This document shows, piece by piece, positions 1 to 8,807 of a DNA stretch of 35,429 nucleotides. The stretch is from Pseudobutyrivibrio sp. Its GTDB lineage: Bacteria > Bacillota > Clostridia > Lachnospirales > Lachnospiraceae. The DNA lies in assembly GCA_024693775.1 (NCBI GenBank), contig JAILKL010000026.1:1-35429 (forward strand), in the 5' to 3' direction. The translations under genes and the position numbers were made by a program. The notes below the pieces were generated by a model that was not told where the DNA came from, made no database searches, and worked only from the letters and a program-made list of their open reading frames with translations. Each line of letters begins with the position of its first letter. The first letter of the stretch is position 1.

Positions 1-112
1 TACACTTAACGGACTTCACATTAGACTTCCACATATGATTGGATCTTCTATGAGAATGGCTCACATTGTTACCGAAATGAGCGCCTTTTCCACAAACTGC
101 ACATTTTGCCAT
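1..112 (-). CDS. rpmB: 50S ribosomal protein L28 (C-terminal part cut by window edge)
   Basis: Translating the minus strand from an ATG at 112 gives MAKCAVCGKGAHFGNNVSHS followed by HRRSNHMWKSN, the typical L28 N-terminus. L28 is a small structural protein of the large ribosomal subunit. The first Cys pair (C4, C7) is of the kind that, with a downstream pair, binds zinc in some L28 proteins; the rest is outside the window. A strong AAGGAGG ribosome binding site lies just upstream, and a good promoter lies at 172-200. It is expressed separately from pbpA. About 37 codons are visible. Confidence 0.95.
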   Translation of the reverse strand, partial: MAKCAVCGKGAHFGNNVSHSHRRSNHMWKSNVKSVKC

Positions 113-171
113 GATTGCACCTCCTTGTAAAATATTTCAAATCCAAGTGTGCGTGATTACGCAACAAATGG

Positions 172-200
172 ATTATAACAAAGCAAATTAGAAATTGCAA
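172..200 (-). promoter_or_regulatory. Promoter of rpmB
   Basis: On the minus strand TTGCAA (195-200) and TATAAT (172-177) are separated by 17 bases, a near-consensus SigA promoter. Transcription would start near 165. The leader holds a small hairpin (TGCGT, loop, ACGCA, about 149-162) before the rpmB ribosome binding site. No strong terminator for pbpA is seen between 229 and this promoter. Confidence 0.75.
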
Positions 201-228
201 TGACTTTTTAAAGATAATCTACAAAAAA

Positions 229-1677
229 CTATCTAAAATACGAATCAAAAACCTTTGATGCAAGAGGTGCCGCATATTTACTACCGTAGCCTGCACCTTC
301 CATGATAACTGCAACCGCTAATTTCTTCCCACTCTCATTCATAGCATAACCTACAAACCATGAATGAGTCAAACTTTTATCTGAAGTATATTCAGCAGTA
401 CCAGTTTTGCCATACACTGTCAAATCGCCAAAATCCACCTTTTTAGCCGTTCCATCCATCACAACGGATTCCATATAGGAATTTAGGAGTTCTGTCTCCT
501 CTTGGGACATTATTCTGCCATATTCGGTAGGCTTGTATTCTGTGACAGTCTCATTTTCTGCATTAACAATTTTATCACCAATATATGGCTCCATTAAAAT
601 ACCGTCATTGGCAATTGCAGAAACAAGCATACACATATAAATAGGCGAAACTGAGGTTTGTCCCTGCCCTATGGCTGTCTGTGCAACAATTGATTCTTCC
701 GTATCCTCATCTATAGAAAATTTAGGAGATTTTACATTGCTAAGCTTTGTTGGAAGCTCACCATTCATAAGTAAATCCTCTGCTGTCTGCACATATTTTT
801 GTCTATCGAGATTTACACCTATGTTTGCATAGGCACTATTGCAGGAATTAGAAAATGCAGCCATCAAATCCTCGCTACCATGAGCCTTGTTACCGCTACA
901 ATGTATTCTGTAATCCTCAACATCAAAATATCCCTTACAATTGAAGGAATAGTCAGGATTGCCCTCATGCTGTCTTAAATAAGCTATAGTTGTAACAATC
1001 TTAAAGGTAGAGCCTGGTGGGTATGCCGCCGAAGTAGCCCTATTTAAAAGTACAGAGGAGGTACTATCCTCTCCTGTCATATCATCCCAATATTTATCAA
1101 TTGTATTAGGATCATAATCTGGCTTTGAAACCATGGCAACGACTTTACCAGTATCTGGCTCTATAGCAATAACAGCGCCATCATATAGTCCCATACCAGA
1201 AAATGCAGCCTTTTGAGTTTCATAATCCAATGTGGTAACCAAGCTATCGCCCTGGCTTTTTGTGCCAGTGAGGCTGTTATTTATCTGTTCTTCCAAAGTG
1301 CTGTGAGAGCGCAATAAATCAAAGGAATATTGCGACTCTAAGCCAGCCATGCCCTTACCTACATAGCCTACGGCATGGCAAAACAGTCTTTCATCTGGAT
1401 ATAATCTAATTTCATTTCCCTCATCATCATGACCTGTTGTAGCAATTGTTTTGCCGTCAGCAGTAAGTATGTTTCCTCGAACTATTTCATCCGAAAATAC
1501 AGAAAATCTAGAATTATATTTATTGTAAATAAAATCCTTTGAACCATTATTTAAAAAATCCACATAGGAATAAATCATTACTCCAAATATGAGAACAAAT
1601 AGGAAAGCAATTAAATAAATTTCTTTGCGGACTTTTCTTTTTTTGTGAGAACTATTCGTATCTGCGTGTTTTTTCAT
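229..1677 (-). CDS. pbpA: Penicillin-binding transpeptidase, PbpA type (class B)
   Basis: This is a membrane-anchored D,D-transpeptidase that cross-links peptidoglycan outside the cell. A Lys/Arg-rich N-terminus (residues 1-18) precedes one membrane anchor (about 19-41). The three active-site motifs are in order: SxxK as STFK (223-226, in YPPGSTFK), SxN as SCN (278-280) and KTGT (424-427). At 482 residues it is short for FtsI/PBP2 and matches the compact PbpA of Actinobacteria in length and layout, with a reduced pedestal domain. It follows a SEDS gene, overlapping it by 26 bases, so the two are probably co-translated as a polymerase/transpeptidase pair. An AAGGAG ribosome binding site lies inside the upstream gene. 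Whether it serves septation or elongation cannot be told from sequence. Confidence 0.93.
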   Translation of the reverse strand: MKKHADTNSSHKKRKVRKEIYLIAFLFVLIFGVMIYSYVDFLNNGSKDFIYNKYNSRFSVFSDEIVRGNILTADGKTIATTGHDDEGNEIRLYPDERLFCHAVGYVGKGMAGLESQYSFDLLRSHSTLEEQINNSLTGTKSQGDSLVTTLDYETQKAAFSGMGLYDGAVIAIEPDTGKVVAMVSKPDYDPNTIDKYWDDMTGEDSTSSVLLNRATSAAYPPGSTFKIVTTIAYLRQHEGNPDYSFNCKGYFDVEDYRIHCSGNKAHGSEDLMAAFSNSCNSAYANIGVNLDRQKYVQTAEDLLMNGELPTKLSNVKSPKFSIDEDTEESIVAQTAIGQGQTSVSPIYMCMLVSAIANDGILMEPYIGDKIVNAENETVTEYKPTEYGRIMSQEETELLNSYMESVVMDGTAKKVDFGDLTVYGKTGTAEYTSDKSLTHSWFVGYAMNESGKKLAVAVIMEGAGYGSKYAAPLASKVFDSYFR

Positions 1678-3040
1678 AGCGAGTTCTATTCTCCTTTTTT
1701 CGAGTCCTTATCTCCCTTTTTCTATTTTCCTTTTCTATGGATATAGAAAAATCCTCTGCAGCCTCAATTATGAATATGCAAATAAACATAGATAGAAGCG
1801 AGCTACCACCATAGCTGACAAAAGGAAGCGTTACTCCTGTTGATGGAATAAATTTGATTACACCACCAATATTTAACAAAGCCTGTGTGGCAAAGATAAT
1901 ACCAATACCATTAATAACAAGCATATAAAAGCTATTATTTAAATCGTAGGCTGCATTAAAAATCATAAAGAATGTGCAAAGCACAATAACAATAAGACAA
2001 AGACCAACTATGGCTCCCATCTCTTCGGAAATGGCTGCAAAAATAAAATCCTTTGTAACAACAGGAATTTTAGTAGGCATACCATTGCAAAGACCTGAGC
2101 CTATCCAGCCACCTGTTCCAATGGCAAAAAGTGACTGTGAAATCTGGTATCCCTGATCATCAATTACAGAAAGTGGATCTGACCAGGCAATGAATCTTGT
2201 TTGAATATGTGGGAACATGTTGTAGGCCAATGTGGCTCCAACAGCAGCAACCCCCAGCTCAGTAAATAAAACAATATAATTTTTGTAGGAAATAAAAATT
2301 AAAAATACATAGGCGACCAAAAATATTAGTCCTGTACCTAAGTCCTTTGAAATAACAAGAATCAAAACATGTAAAGCCGCACCAACTGAAGCAATTAAAA
2401 ATCCCTTTACATCTCTATACTTTGCAATAACAGCACCCATGAAGAATAAAAATGTAATTTTAACAAACTCACTAGGCTGTACACTAATATTTCCAAAGGA
2501 TAGCGAAAGCTTTGCGCCATATTGAACAGAACCCGCCACAGAAACTATTAATAAAAGTAAAAGACCGATAACTAAATATACAGTAGCGTACTCTGTGACC
2601 CTTCCGAAATTTTCAAGAAAGTACACCACAGCAGATGCAATAATAAGAGAAATTATCGCAAATGCGAACTGTCTACAGGCGCTGGCAATTTTAAGTCTCT
2701 CAAGTGTAATAAAGCTAAAGCTAAGCAACATCAAAACATTGTTTATAAGAGGCTTTGATGTAGGTATGCATATCTTATTTAAAACTATGCTAATGAATAA
2801 ATATAAAAGCAATTCTCCAGCCGTTAGCAATATGATAAGAAAATCCTGGGTGTTCAAATACAGCACCACTGCCCCGTTTATCATAAACAAAACAATCATA
2901 ACAGCCTGAATTGTTAAAAGTATTGATTGCAAGCCTTCTTTTATTTTTCTATCAAATAAAAATACTATATCAACAATTGCAAATAGCATTACAAATGCCA
3001 TTATTGTAATTCTTGATAATGATGTCACAACATTAACCAA
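1652..3040 (-). CDS. SEDS peptidoglycan glycosyltransferase (FtsW/RodA/SpoVE family)
   Basis: A polytopic membrane protein of 462 residues that polymerises lipid II into glycan strands. Family signatures seen: VQPSEFVKI (188-196), KDLGTGLIFLV with the essential Asp at about 233, RFIAWSDP (282-289), GGWIGSGL, DFIFAAISEEMG (331-342) and LPFVSYGGSS near the end. An N-terminal block of extra membrane helices before the core resembles RodA/FtsW proteins paired with PbpA. The start is a TTG directly abutting the TAA of the upstream gene, with GAGGAG 8 bases upstream; the nearby ATG at 3033 is out of frame. The charged C-terminal tail (many K, R, E) is cytoplasmic and overlaps pbpA. FtsW and RodA cannot be told apart here. 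Confidence 0.93.
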   Translation of the reverse strand: MVNVVTSLSRITIMAFVMLFAIVDIVFLFDRKIKEGLQSILLTIQAVMIVLFMINGAVVLYLNTQDFLIILLTAGELLLYLFISIVLNKICIPTSKPLINNVLMLLSFSFITLERLKIASACRQFAFAIISLIIASAVVYFLENFGRVTEYATVYLVIGLLLLLIVSVAGSVQYGAKLSLSFGNISVQPSEFVKITFLFFMGAVIAKYRDVKGFLIASVGAALHVLILVISKDLGTGLIFLVAYVFLIFISYKNYIVLFTELGVAAVGATLAYNMFPHIQTRFIAWSDPLSVIDDQGYQISQSLFAIGTGGWIGSGLCNGMPTKIPVVTKDFIFAAISEEMGAIVGLCLIVIVLCTFFMIFNAAYDLNNSFYMLVINGIGIIFATQALLNIGGVIKFIPSTGVTLPFVSYGGSSLLSMFICIFIIEAAEDFSISIEKENRKREIRTRKKENRTRYEKTRRYE

Positions 3041-5149
3041 TTATTCTACTCCTCTTTTTAAATGTCCTCTTGTAAAGTCTTCATCCAATTCAAATGAACC
3101 GTTTTTATTAAATACAGTGTTAAATCCTTCTAGAACATTCTTTGTTTCCTTTGCAGATTCAACTGTAAAATCAATTCTATATTCCTTAACACCTAGATTA
3201 TCCAATTGATTTTTCATATCAAAGGCAATATATTTCTTAGAATTATAAATAACATTGTAACAATAGTCACAATTACAGCTAACAATCATATTTTGATTTT
3301 TTCTATCCACAAAGGTAATAGTATCGTTATTTTTTCTACATCCCACAGTATTTTTAACAGTGCAGTTTGCAGTAACCATCATAGGAATACGGCTATATAC
3401 TATCATTTGAGAATTTTGATTGTTTCTATGATTGAGTTCCTTTAAGGAAAGCTCATATGGAATACAATTATAGGTATAGCCATGCTGCTCAAAGAAATCC
3501 AAGCTTCGGTTATTAAAGGTATAGATTCTATGATCTAATATTATATTTTCCTTTGGATAGCCCATATCAGAAAGTAGACCAAGCTCATCCATAGAAGCCG
3601 CAATCACACCAGCTGCTCTTTCATCTATATTAATTTTGTGCTTGTAATCCTTTCGTAAAACGATTGGAAGATAAATATAAATCTCCTTGCCATTTAACAA
3701 GCCATAAGCCTCCTCAAATAGCTTCTGGGGCACTGCTACTCTATTTACAAAATCAAATTCTGCCACAGCCTTTAATTGCTCAGCTGTAGAAACTGTAACA
3801 AAACAATTATTTGAAGATGTAAAATTCTTTTTAGAAGGCAATTCCTGAAACTCATTCACAGTTGGAGTTTTAGAATTCATAATTGAATTTTCCAAATTCA
3901 TGATGGCACTTCTTCTAGCATTTTTTATCATAGAAACAGGCAAGAAAATTCCATCATCATAATCAATATTTAAATGATCAATTTCAAAGCTGGTATTTCC
4001 CAAGCCTGAAACTGCTCTTTCAATGTCTTCTTTTGTAGCAGCCTTCTTTTGAGCCGGCTGAACCTCTCCACCTGTAAATGCTCCCACACGGCCTTCTGAA
4101 TCCGTAAATACGATACTAAATTCTTTTCCTAAAAGTGCACTGACAGTACAATCAACCTTGATTTTCTTTTCACTATAATCGACAGGTGAGGATTCCTTCT
4201 TAGTATGCGAAGGTGCCTCAAAGGTCATCATCTCCGGACCGTTATGCTTTGTAAGATATAGATTTGTAAAACCAGAACGATTTCCAAAATCAAGAAGCTT
4301 TTGAATATCCTCTTCCTTTACAGAATAATTTCTTGCTCCACGATAAATATATTCATCTAAATAATGTCTATAAACAGAAACTACACCTGTAGCGTATTCA
4401 AGCTGCTTCATACGTCCCTCAATTTTAAAGGACATAACACCAGCCTCTATCATTTCAGGAAGCTGCTCTATTGTACAAAAATCCTTTGGGCTAAGAATAA
4501 AGCTTCCTTTTTTATTTATATGATTTCCATCCATATATGCTTCGTATGGCAAACGACAAGGCTGTGCACAGCGGCCACGATTTCCAGAACGTCCGCCAAT
4601 CATGGAGCTCATTAGGCATTGGCCTGAATAACACACGCACAATGCGCCGTGAACAAAAGATTCTATTTCTAAATCTGGGCATGTTTTATGGATATCAGAA
4701 ATTTCCTCTAGAGAAATTTCACGCGCAGTGACAACTCTAGATGCTCCCATATCCGATAAAAGCTTGGCTCCAAATTCTGTACAGGTACTCATCTGAGTAG
4801 ATACATGAATATGAGTATTAGGAAAATAATTTCTAATAAATGAAAATACACCCATATCCTGAACAATAAATGCATCTATACCATTCTCTACGTATTTACG
4901 AAGATATTCATAAAGATTTTTTTCAATCTCAGTATTTTTCAAAAGGGTGTTCACCGTTAAATATGCCTTTGCACCATGTATATGGGCATAGTCTATGGCT
5001 GCCTTTGCCTCTTCAATAGAAAAATTCTTGGCATAGGCCCTAGCTCCAAATAAATCTCCTCCAAAATAAACAGCATCTGCCCCTGCATTAACAACTGCTT
5101 TGAAAATTTCTAAATCTCCAGCTGGAGATAATAATTCTAATTGATTCAT
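3041..5149 (-). CDS. U32 family protein (RlhA/TrhP-like RNA hydroxylation enzyme)
   Basis: The U32 signature runs E163 to S181 (ESFVHGALCVCYSGQCLMS), preceded by YFGG (28-31). Cysteines C171, C178, C194 and C198 fit the iron-sulfur site of this family. The family was long called collagenase-like peptidase, but characterised members (E. coli RlhA and TrhP, B. subtilis TrhP1/P2) act with prephenate-derived chemistry in hydroxylating rRNA or tRNA. At 702 residues with a long C-terminal extension (DUF3656-like) and a late CNCDYC cluster, it is closer in size to RlhA. The start is set at the ATG at 5149, whose product begins MNQLELLSPAG; the open frame reaches back to 5227 but that would run through zapA and its terminator. 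The ribosome binding site AAGGAA is modest. The RNA target is inferred. Confidence 0.88.
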   Translation of the reverse strand: MNQLELLSPAGDLEIFKAVVNAGADAVYFGGDLFGARAYAKNFSIEEAKAAIDYAHIHGAKAYLTVNTLLKNTEIEKNLYEYLRKYVENGIDAFIVQDMGVFSFIRNYFPNTHIHVSTQMSTCTEFGAKLLSDMGASRVVTAREISLEEISDIHKTCPDLEIESFVHGALCVCYSGQCLMSSMIGGRSGNRGRCAQPCRLPYEAYMDGNHINKKGSFILSPKDFCTIEQLPEMIEAGVMSFKIEGRMKQLEYATGVVSVYRHYLDEYIYRGARNYSVKEEDIQKLLDFGNRSGFTNLYLTKHNGPEMMTFEAPSHTKKESSPVDYSEKKIKVDCTVSALLGKEFSIVFTDSEGRVGAFTGGEVQPAQKKAATKEDIERAVSGLGNTSFEIDHLNIDYDDGIFLPVSMIKNARRSAIMNLENSIMNSKTPTVNEFQELPSKKNFTSSNNCFVTVSTAEQLKAVAEFDFVNRVAVPQKLFEEAYGLLNGKEIYIYLPIVLRKDYKHKINIDERAAGVIAASMDELGLLSDMGYPKENIILDHRIYTFNNRSLDFFEQHGYTYNCIPYELSLKELNHRNNQNSQMIVYSRIPMMVTANCTVKNTVGCRKNNDTITFVDRKNQNMIVSCNCDYCYNVIYNSKKYIAFDMKNQLDNLGVKEYRIDFTVESAKETKNVLEGFNTVFNKNGSFELDEDFTRGHLKRGVE

Positions 5150-5159
5150 AAATAAATTC

Positions 5160-5193
5160 CTTAAATAAAAATGAGTCCCATTACTGGGACTCA
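5160..5193 (-). terminator. Intrinsic terminator after zapA
   Basis: A perfect 9-bp stem, TGAGTCCCA with TGGGACTCA (72-80 and 85-93 of the 5100s), has a 4-base loop and is followed on the minus strand by ATTTTTATTT. It lies between zapA and the U32 gene, so the three downstream genes depend on read-through or on a weak local promoter. Confidence 0.75.
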
Positions 5194-5198
5194 AAAAC

Positions 5199-5621
5199 TT
5201 ACTCTGATAACGAGCCGAGAAGAGCATCCTCTAATGATGCTTCAAGCTTTGTCTTATGTAATAATAGCTCTTTGTTCTCTTGCTCAAGCTTTGTAATGGT
5301 TTCTTCTAATGTTTCATTTTTTAACTGAGCCGAAATCAAGTCATGCTTTAGATTATAAATTTCTTTGTCGCGAACCTCCATATCAGACTCTAAGGTCTCG
5401 ACCTGGTTTTTTGCTTTGAAATAATCATCTGCAATATTTAGCTCTAGTAAAGTCGCCTTTAAGTCTGCAGAAATGCGTTTATAATCATCTATTGAATTGA
5501 ATTCGTCAAGCTTTGAATTAATATAATTAGCCACGCGCTGGAGATACTCCTCCTCTTCGTAGCCACTAAGTGTATAAACTTTTCCGCCTATAAGCACCTT
5601 TGCGCTTTTCTCGGAAACCAT
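5199..5621 (-). CDS. zapA: Cell division protein ZapA
   Basis: A 140-residue protein with the ZapA N-terminal domain (KVLIGGKVYTLSGYEEEEYL, about 8-27, then RVANYINSKL) and a long C-terminal coiled coil (about 60-130, rich in E, K, L). ZapA binds FtsZ filaments and stabilises the Z ring. The length fits the Firmicute form with extended coil. It has a GGGAGG ribosome binding site and its own likely promoter at 5652-5680. It sits just upstream of U32-SEDS-pbpA, which fits a cell-envelope and division group. Confidence 0.9.
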   Translation of the reverse strand: MVSEKSAKVLIGGKVYTLSGYEEEEYLQRVANYINSKLDEFNSIDDYKRISADLKATLLELNIADDYFKAKNQVETLESDMEVRDKEIYNLKHDLISAQLKNETLEETITKLEQENKELLLHKTKLEASLEDALLGSLSE

Positions 5622-5651
5622 AACGCATCCTCCCTACAGAAAATTAATATA

Positions 5652-5680
5652 ATTATAACGATAATTGTCCCTAAAAACAA
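5652..5680 (-). promoter_or_regulatory. Promoter of zapA
   Basis: On the minus strand TTGTTT (5675-5680) and TATAAT (5652-5657) are 17 bases apart, in the AT-rich gap after ruvB. Transcription would begin about 25 bases before the zapA ATG. No hairpin terminator for ruvB is seen here, so zapA may also receive read-through. Confidence 0.65.
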
Positions 5681-5694
5681 GTTCATTTAATATA

Positions 5695-6708
5695 TTATAA
5701 AATGTTTTCAGGTACAGGCATATTGAAATGCTCGTATGCTTCTTTTGTTGCAACACGTCCCTTTGGTGTTCTAACAATCAAACCATTTTGTAAAAGATAT
5801 GGTTCATAAACATCTTCTATTGTACCAGAATCCTCGCCTACAGTAGCTGCTAAATTATCAAGTCCAACAGGTCCGCCGCCAAAACGCTCAATAATGGCAA
5901 GTAAAATATTTCTATCATTATTATCTAATCCAAGAGTGTCTACCTCAAGATTATTTAAGGTGATAGAAGCAACTTCTTTTGTGATTACACCGTCAAACTG
6001 AACCTCTGCATAATCACGTACTCTTTTCAAATATCTATTAGCTAAACGTGGGGTACCACGACTTCTAAGTGCTATTTGGTATGCACCATCATCCTCGATG
6101 GGTGCATTTAATTTGGCCGCTGAGGCTTTGATGATTGTGGAAAGCTCGTTGGCAGTATAGTAATCCATGTGACCGATAATTCCAAAACGGTCACGAAGAG
6201 GTGCTGACAACAGTCCTGGACGAGTAGTCGCACCAATTAAAGTAAATCTAGGAAGCTTTGTGTGAATAGATCTGGCTGTAGTATCCTTTCCCATAACAAT
6301 GTCCACAGCAAAATCCTCCATTGCCGAATACAAGGTCTCTTCTACTGGCTTTGAAAGTCTATGAATCTCATCTATGAAAAGAATATCTCCATCCTTTAAG
6401 GTCATAAGTACAGCCACAATTTCACCTGGAATTGTAATAGCTGGGCCAGAAGTAACCTTTATATTTGAACCCATCTCTGCAGATACAATACCCGCCAGGG
6501 TGGTCTTTCCAAGACCTGGAGGTCCATATAAAAGCACGTGATCTAGGGCCTCGCCTCTGTTCTTTGCCGCTTCGATATAGATTTTCATATTTTCCTTGAC
6601 CTTGGTTTGACCTATATATCCGTCAAAGCTCTTTGGTCTAAGGGCATTATCATTTACAAGATCCTCATGCGAGGCCACTGTAGATGTAATCTGTTTGTTT
6701 GTTAGCAT
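5695..6708 (-). CDS. ruvB: Holliday junction branch migration ATPase RuvB
   Basis: RuvB is the hexameric AAA+ motor that, with RuvA, drives branch migration of Holliday junctions. Walker A is GPPGLGKT (62-69), Walker B ILFIDEIH (109-116), and the [18 protein letters not shown] block (159-176) carries sensor 1 and the arginine finger region. A C-terminal winged-helix domain follows (about 260-337). The length of 337 is normal. It starts 24 bases after ruvA with AAGGGG upstream. ruvC is not in the window. Confidence 0.98.
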   Translation of the reverse strand: MLTNKQITSTVASHEDLVNDNALRPKSFDGYIGQTKVKENMKIYIEAAKNRGEALDHVLLYGPPGLGKTTLAGIVSAEMGSNIKVTSGPAITIPGEIVAVLMTLKDGDILFIDEIHRLSKPVEETLYSAMEDFAVDIVMGKDTTARSIHTKLPRFTLIGATTRPGLLSAPLRDRFGIIGHMDYYTANELSTIIKASAAKLNAPIEDDGAYQIALRSRGTPRLANRYLKRVRDYAEVQFDGVITKEVASITLNNLEVDTLGLDNNDRNILLAIIERFGGGPVGLDNLAATVGEDSGTIEDVYEPYLLQNGLIVRTPKGRVATKEAYEHFNMPVPENIL

Positions 6709-6732
6709 TATTCATTCCCCTTAAAACGATCA

Positions 6733-7344
6733 TTATAAGAAAGACATTTGCTTTAAAGTATCCGAAAGCAGCTGCTCTGTTGAGGTAGACTCTGTAATAG
6801 TCATCTTATCTAAAGCCTTTGCCGCATTACTTGGAGAATATCCAAGAGAGACAAGAGCCTCTAAGACCTCCTCCTTTACAGAAGCAGTATTTGAAACTGA
6901 CTTTGCCGCTCCTGAGTTTAACTTTGATTCAAAGGCGTCTACAATATCTACCTTGTCCTTCAAATCAATAATAGCTCTTTCTGCAGTTTTCTTTCCAACT
7001 CCAGGAACCTTTGAGAAGGCCTTGGAATCTCCGCCGGCAACTGCAAATCGTATATCCGATACAGTCATAGAACTAAGAATTGCAAGAGCTCCCTTTGGAC
7101 CAATTCCGCTGACAGTCAATAAAAGCTCAAACATTTTTAATTCTTCTTTATCAATAAAGCCATACAAAGTAAGAGAATCTTCCTTTGGAACTAGCTTTGT
7201 AAATATCTTTACCTCAGATCCCATTGTTGGAAGCTGATCAATTGTATTCATAGATGAAGAAATGCCATAGCCTATACCATGATTATCAATGATAATCATA
7301 TTCATTTCCACATCTACAAGGGTACCACTTACGTAAGAAAGCAT
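6733..7344 (-). CDS. ruvA: Holliday junction DNA-binding protein RuvA
   Basis: RuvA binds the four-way junction as a tetramer and loads RuvB. Visible: an N-terminal OB fold (1-63), tandem helix-hairpin-helix motifs (SGIGPK at 79-84 and PGVGKK at 114-119), an acidic, Ser/Ala-rich linker (about 133-155) and the mobile RuvB-contacting domain III (about 156-203). The length of 203 is typical. It lies between miaB and ruvB with short gaps, in one operon. Confidence 0.98.
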   Translation of the reverse strand: MLSYVSGTLVDVEMNMIIIDNHGIGYGISSSMNTIDQLPTMGSEVKIFTKLVPKEDSLTLYGFIDKEELKMFELLLTVSGIGPKGALAILSSMTVSDIRFAVAGGDSKAFSKVPGVGKKTAERAIIDLKDKVDIVDAFESKLNSGAAKSVSNTASVKEEVLEALVSLGYSPSNAAKALDKMTITESTSTEQLLSDTLKQMSFL

Positions 7345-7361
7345 TTATTCTCCCCCTTTTA

Positions 7362-8795
7362 TTATTCTGCAAGCTCGCCGATGTAATAAAATCCCTTACA
7401 ACAGTTTAGCTTAACCTTAACAATATTTCCAATTAAAGAAGCATCACCTGGGAAATGTACTGTAATATTATTTGACATTTTTCCTGTGACAAGGCTGCTA
7501 TCCTGCTCATTAATTTCCTCTACAAGAATCTCCTGTACTGTACCCTCATAGCCCTTTACCTTTTCGTGTCCATGCTTTTGAACAAGAGCAAGAAGTCTGT
7601 CGAATCTGTCCTTTACAACATCATCTGGGACCTGATCTGGCATAGTGGCAGCAGGTGTACCCGTTCTCTTTGAATAGATAAATGTAAAGGCTGAATCATA
7701 ATGAACCTTGTCTACTACATCCATTGTATCAAGGAAGTCCTCTTCTGTTTCGCCTGGGAAACCAACAATAATATCTGTAGTAATAGCCACATCTGGAATA
7801 CGCTTTTTTAATTTATCCACTAACTCAAGATAGCTTTCCTTTGTGTAACGACGATTCATCTTTTTAAGGATATTTGTGCTACCAGACTGTAAAGGTAAAT
7901 GCATGTGCTTACATACCTTTGGAAGAGTAGCCATAGCCTCAATAAGCTCATCAGAAAGATCCTTTGGATGAGGTGTCATGAATCTAATACGCTTTAAGCC
8001 CTCGATGTCATTTACCATCTTTAGAAGCTCTGCAAAGGTAACCTTTTCCTCAAGGCCCACACCATATGAGTTTACATTTTGGCCAAGAAGCATAACCTCT
8101 ACAACGCCGTCAGCAACAAGGCCCTTGATTTCATTAACAATGTCCTCTGGCTTTCTAGAGCGCTCGCGTCCTCTTACATAAGGGACAATACAATATGTAC
8201 AGAAGTTGTTACATCCAAAACTGATGTTTACTCCTGATTTGAATGGGTACTTTCTCTGAATAGGAAGATTTTCAACGATTTTGTCTGTATCCTTCCAGAT
8301 ATCGATAATCATACCCTTCTTGTTTAGAAGTGATGTGGTAAATAACTCCGCAAACTTGTAAAGATTATGAGTACCAAAAATCAAATCAACAAACTTGTAG
8401 CTTTCCTGAAGGTGCTCTACAACAGTAGGCTCCTGCATCATACAGCCACATAAAGCAATCATCATATCTTTATTCTTTTTCTTGTAGCCATGAAGAATAC
8501 CAAGTCGACCATATACCTTGTTATTAGCATTTTCACGAACGGTACATGTATTGTATACAACAAAATCAGCATTTTCTGAATCTGTCTCCTCGTATCCAAT
8601 CTGCTTTAAAATACCAAGGAGCTTTTCTGAATCTCTGGCGTTCATCTGACATCCAAAGGTTGTAACACAGCAAGTAAGCTTTCTGCCTAATTCCTGTTCC
8701 TTCTTTTCGATAATTTTTGCAGCCTCGCGTATAAAATAATACTGACGCTCTGGCTCCGTATCAGGAGCATTGTTTAATAAATCTGTAATACTCAT
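7362..8795 (-). CDS. miaB: tRNA-2-methylthio-N6-dimethylallyladenosine synthase MiaB
   Basis: A radical SAM methylthiotransferase that adds the 2-methylthio group to i6A37 in tRNAs reading UNN codons. The N-terminal auxiliary [4Fe-4S] site uses C49, C84 and C118 (FGCQMN, YNTCTVRENA, CGC). The radical SAM triad is C195-C199-C202 in FGCNNFCTYC, followed by IVPYVRGRERSR. A C-terminal TRAM domain covers about 415-475. The N-terminal extension of about 35 residues before the family start is common in clostridia. It is 477 residues long, and the ruvA start lies 17 bases past its stop. Confidence 0.97.
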   Translation of the reverse strand: MSITDLLNNAPDTEPERQYYFIREAAKIIEKKEQELGRKLTCCVTTFGCQMNARDSEKLLGILKQIGYEETDSENADFVVYNTCTVRENANNKVYGRLGILHGYKKKNKDMMIALCGCMMQEPTVVEHLQESYKFVDLIFGTHNLYKFAELFTTSLLNKKGMIIDIWKDTDKIVENLPIQRKYPFKSGVNISFGCNNFCTYCIVPYVRGRERSRKPEDIVNEIKGLVADGVVEVMLLGQNVNSYGVGLEEKVTFAELLKMVNDIEGLKRIRFMTPHPKDLSDELIEAMATLPKVCKHMHLPLQSGSTNILKKMNRRYTKESYLELVDKLKKRIPDVAITTDIIVGFPGETEEDFLDTMDVVDKVHYDSAFTFIYSKRTGTPAATMPDQVPDDVVKDRFDRLLALVQKHGHEKVKGYEGTVQEILVEEINEQDSSLVTGKMSNNITVHFPGDASLIGNIVKVKLNCCKGFYYIGELAE

Positions 8796-8807
8796 AATAA
8801 ATCCTAT

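Noticed and set aside
149-162. Leader hairpin of rpmB as a riboswitch or autoregulatory element
   Set aside because: A 5-bp stem is too small to support a named element.
207-234. Hairpin AGATA/TATCT after pbpA as a terminator
   Set aside because: Only a 5-bp AT-rich stem with a 12-base loop and a short T run; too weak to call.
5150-5227. Upstream extension of the U32 gene to 5227
   Set aside because: Would run through the terminator hairpin and into zapA; the family N-terminus begins at the ATG at 5149.
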